DNA of 7,797 bases from assembly GCA_900550385.1 (NCBI GenBank), contig URRZ01000092.1, positions 1-7,797 of the forward strand, written 5' to 3'. The DNA comes from an uncultured Coriobacteriaceae bacterium (lineage in GTDB: Bacteria > Actinomycetota > Coriobacteriia > Coriobacteriales > Eggerthellaceae). Shown piece by piece: positions 7,445 through 7,797 of the stretch. The notes below the pieces were generated by a model. The model did not search any database and was not told the origin of the DNA. It saw only the letters and a list, made by a program, of their open reading frames with translations. The position numbers and the translations under genes are program-made. Position 1 is the stretch's first letter; each line of letters opens with the position of its first letter.

Positions 7445-7481
7445 AAACGCGCTAGCGCCTGACGCCGTCAGCGCGTTTTTT
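7445..7481 (+). terminator. Strong hairpin between hicA and hicB; plus-strand terminator shape
   Basis: On the plus strand AAACGCG (7445-7451) pairs with CGCGTTT (7472-7478), and CTGAC (7459-7463) pairs with GTCAG (7467-7471). The loop is GCC, and CTAGCGC (7452-7458) is left as a bulge. Six T residues follow the stem (7476-7481), so it looks like an intrinsic terminator for plus-strand, antisense transcripts. No plus-strand gene ends here. On the minus strand the same hairpin contains the hicA stop and ends just before the hicB ribosome binding site, followed only by TTTGG. It may therefore act as an attenuator or processing site within hicAB. Confidence 0.55.
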
Positions 7482-7643
7482 CACATCGTCCTCCACTCCG
7501 GGCTTCAAATCGCCCCGGTGGCGCGGGAGACGGATCTTGGTTCCCCACGGCATCACGAACGTATCGTGCTCCTTCCCATGCTCGAGGAACACCCCTCCCC
7601 GATCTTTAATGTAGCGAACAGCATCGCGATACGTCATCGGCAT
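7452..7643 (-). CDS. hicA: HicA-family mRNA interferase toxin
   Basis: The 63-residue protein fits the small HicA toxin family (double-stranded-RNA-binding fold), whose members cleave mRNA and arrest growth unless bound by HicB. Visible motifs are an N-terminal helix (YRDAVRYIKDRGG), EHGKEHDTF with the probable catalytic His26, and KIRLPRHRGDLKPGVEDDVKK, the typical HicA C-terminal strand and helix. The ATG at 7643 is chosen because AAGGG lies 6 bases upstream; a second ATG two codons later is possible. A longer frame opens at a TTG at 7686-7688, but that TTG is part of the -35 box and is rejected. hicB follows 22 bases downstream and the promoter lies immediately upstream. The family call is good; activity cannot be judged from sequence. 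Confidence 0.87.
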   Translation of the reverse strand: MPMTYRDAVRYIKDRGGVFLEHGKEHDTFVMPWGTKIRLPRHRGDLKPGVEDDVKKRADGVRR

Positions 7644-7657
7644 GGGCTGCCCTTTCG

Positions 7658-7682
7658 AAATTATATGATAATCCAATAATTT
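7658..7682. promoter_or_regulatory. Candidate HicB operator (AT-rich inverted repeat)
   Basis: AAATTAT (7658-7664) and ATAATTT (7676-7682) are perfect 7-bp inverted repeats with 11 bases between them; their centres are 18 bases apart. They cover the -10 box and the spacer of the hicA promoter, where binding would block RNA polymerase. HicB autorepression at such repeats is known for the family; its use here is inferred. Confidence 0.5.
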
Positions 7683-7688
7683 TCTCAA
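7660..7688 (-). promoter_or_regulatory. Sigma70-type promoter of hicAB
   Basis: On the minus strand TTGAGA (7683-7688, 5/6 consensus), a 17-base spacer and TATAAT (7660-7665, perfect) form a near-ideal promoter. The predicted start is 6-7 bases downstream, about 7653. That leaves a very short leader of about 10 bases that still contains the AAGGG ribosome binding site of hicA. Read-through could also transcribe addBA. Confidence 0.8.
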
Positions 7689-7689
7689 A

Positions 7690-7705
7690 GGATCCAGATC
7701 GATCC
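7690..7705. repeat. GATC-rich inverted repeat upstream of hicA promoter
   Basis: GGATC (7690-7694) and GATCC (7701-7705) form an inverted repeat across 16 bases containing three GATC sites. It starts 2 bases beyond the -35 box of hicA. It may be a second operator half or a methylation-sensitive site, but nothing in the sequence proves a function. Confidence 0.35.
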
Positions 7706-7744
7706 ATGTAATTAAAATATTATCCGACAGTCAACCAGTGTAGG

Positions 7745-7788
7745 GATGAGGGCGTGCTCATCTAGCCGCCGCGGCAGGGTGGTACAAT
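7745..7788 (+). promoter_or_regulatory. Possible divergent promoter with inverted repeat at right edge
   Basis: On the plus strand TGG-TACAAT (7780-7788) is an extended -10 box (5/6), without a good -35. Upstream, GATGAG (7745-7750) and CTCATC (7757-7762) form a 6-bp inverted repeat where an operator could lie. If real, it would drive a gene beyond the window, divergent from hicAB. The region 7689-7797 holds no recognisable gene. Confidence 0.3.
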
Positions 7789-7797
7789 CACGCTGCC

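Noticed and set aside
7644..7688. Longer hicA starting at TTG (7688)
   Set aside because: The TTG is the first three bases of the TTGAGA -35 box and the extra codons cover the promoter. The ATG at 7643 has its own ribosome binding site.
7706..7740. TTGACT (7729-7734, minus) as a second hicA promoter
   Set aside because: The -10 at 17 bases is TTACAT (3/6 match); GATAAT lies only 4 bases away. The promoter at 7660-7688 is far stronger.

Overview
The window is strongly G+C-rich. Every confidently called gene is on the minus strand, so transcription runs from right to left. The set is a HicAB toxin-antitoxin pair, an AddB/AddA helicase-nuclease operon and the first codons of rpsL (ribosomal protein S12). 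Base composition, an AddAB-type recombination complex and a possible leaderless start suggest a high-G+C Gram-positive, perhaps Coriobacteriia (Eggerthella-like). This assignment is an inference; no 16S rRNA or other marker is present.

Layout from right to left. Positions 7689-7797 are non-coding, with a GATC-rich repeat and, at the edge, a possible plus-strand promoter. A near-consensus sigma70-type promoter (7660-7688), overlapped by an AT-rich inverted repeat (7658-7682), drives hicA (7452-7643) and hicB (6968-7429). A strong hairpin lies between the two genes. After a 34-base gap holding a perfect TATAAT box 7 bases before the ATG, addB (4024-6933) and addA (392-4024) follow, coupled by a TGATG stop/start overlap. 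A hairpin at 359-389 ends this unit. Positions 32-358 contain a cluster of palindromes, a TTGACA-17-TAAAGT promoter and a roughly 187-base structured leader for rpsL, which starts with TTG at position 31 and runs off the left edge.

Together, AddA (UvrD-type helicase plus RecB-family nuclease) and AddB (inactive motor plus iron-sulfur nuclease) should form the dual-nuclease complex that resects double-strand breaks for RecA-dependent recombination. HicA (mRNA interferase) and HicB (antitoxin with its own DNA-binding domain) should form an autoregulated toxin-antitoxin module. Its transcripts may read through into addBA. No insertion sequence, CRISPR array, tRNA or rRNA gene was seen.
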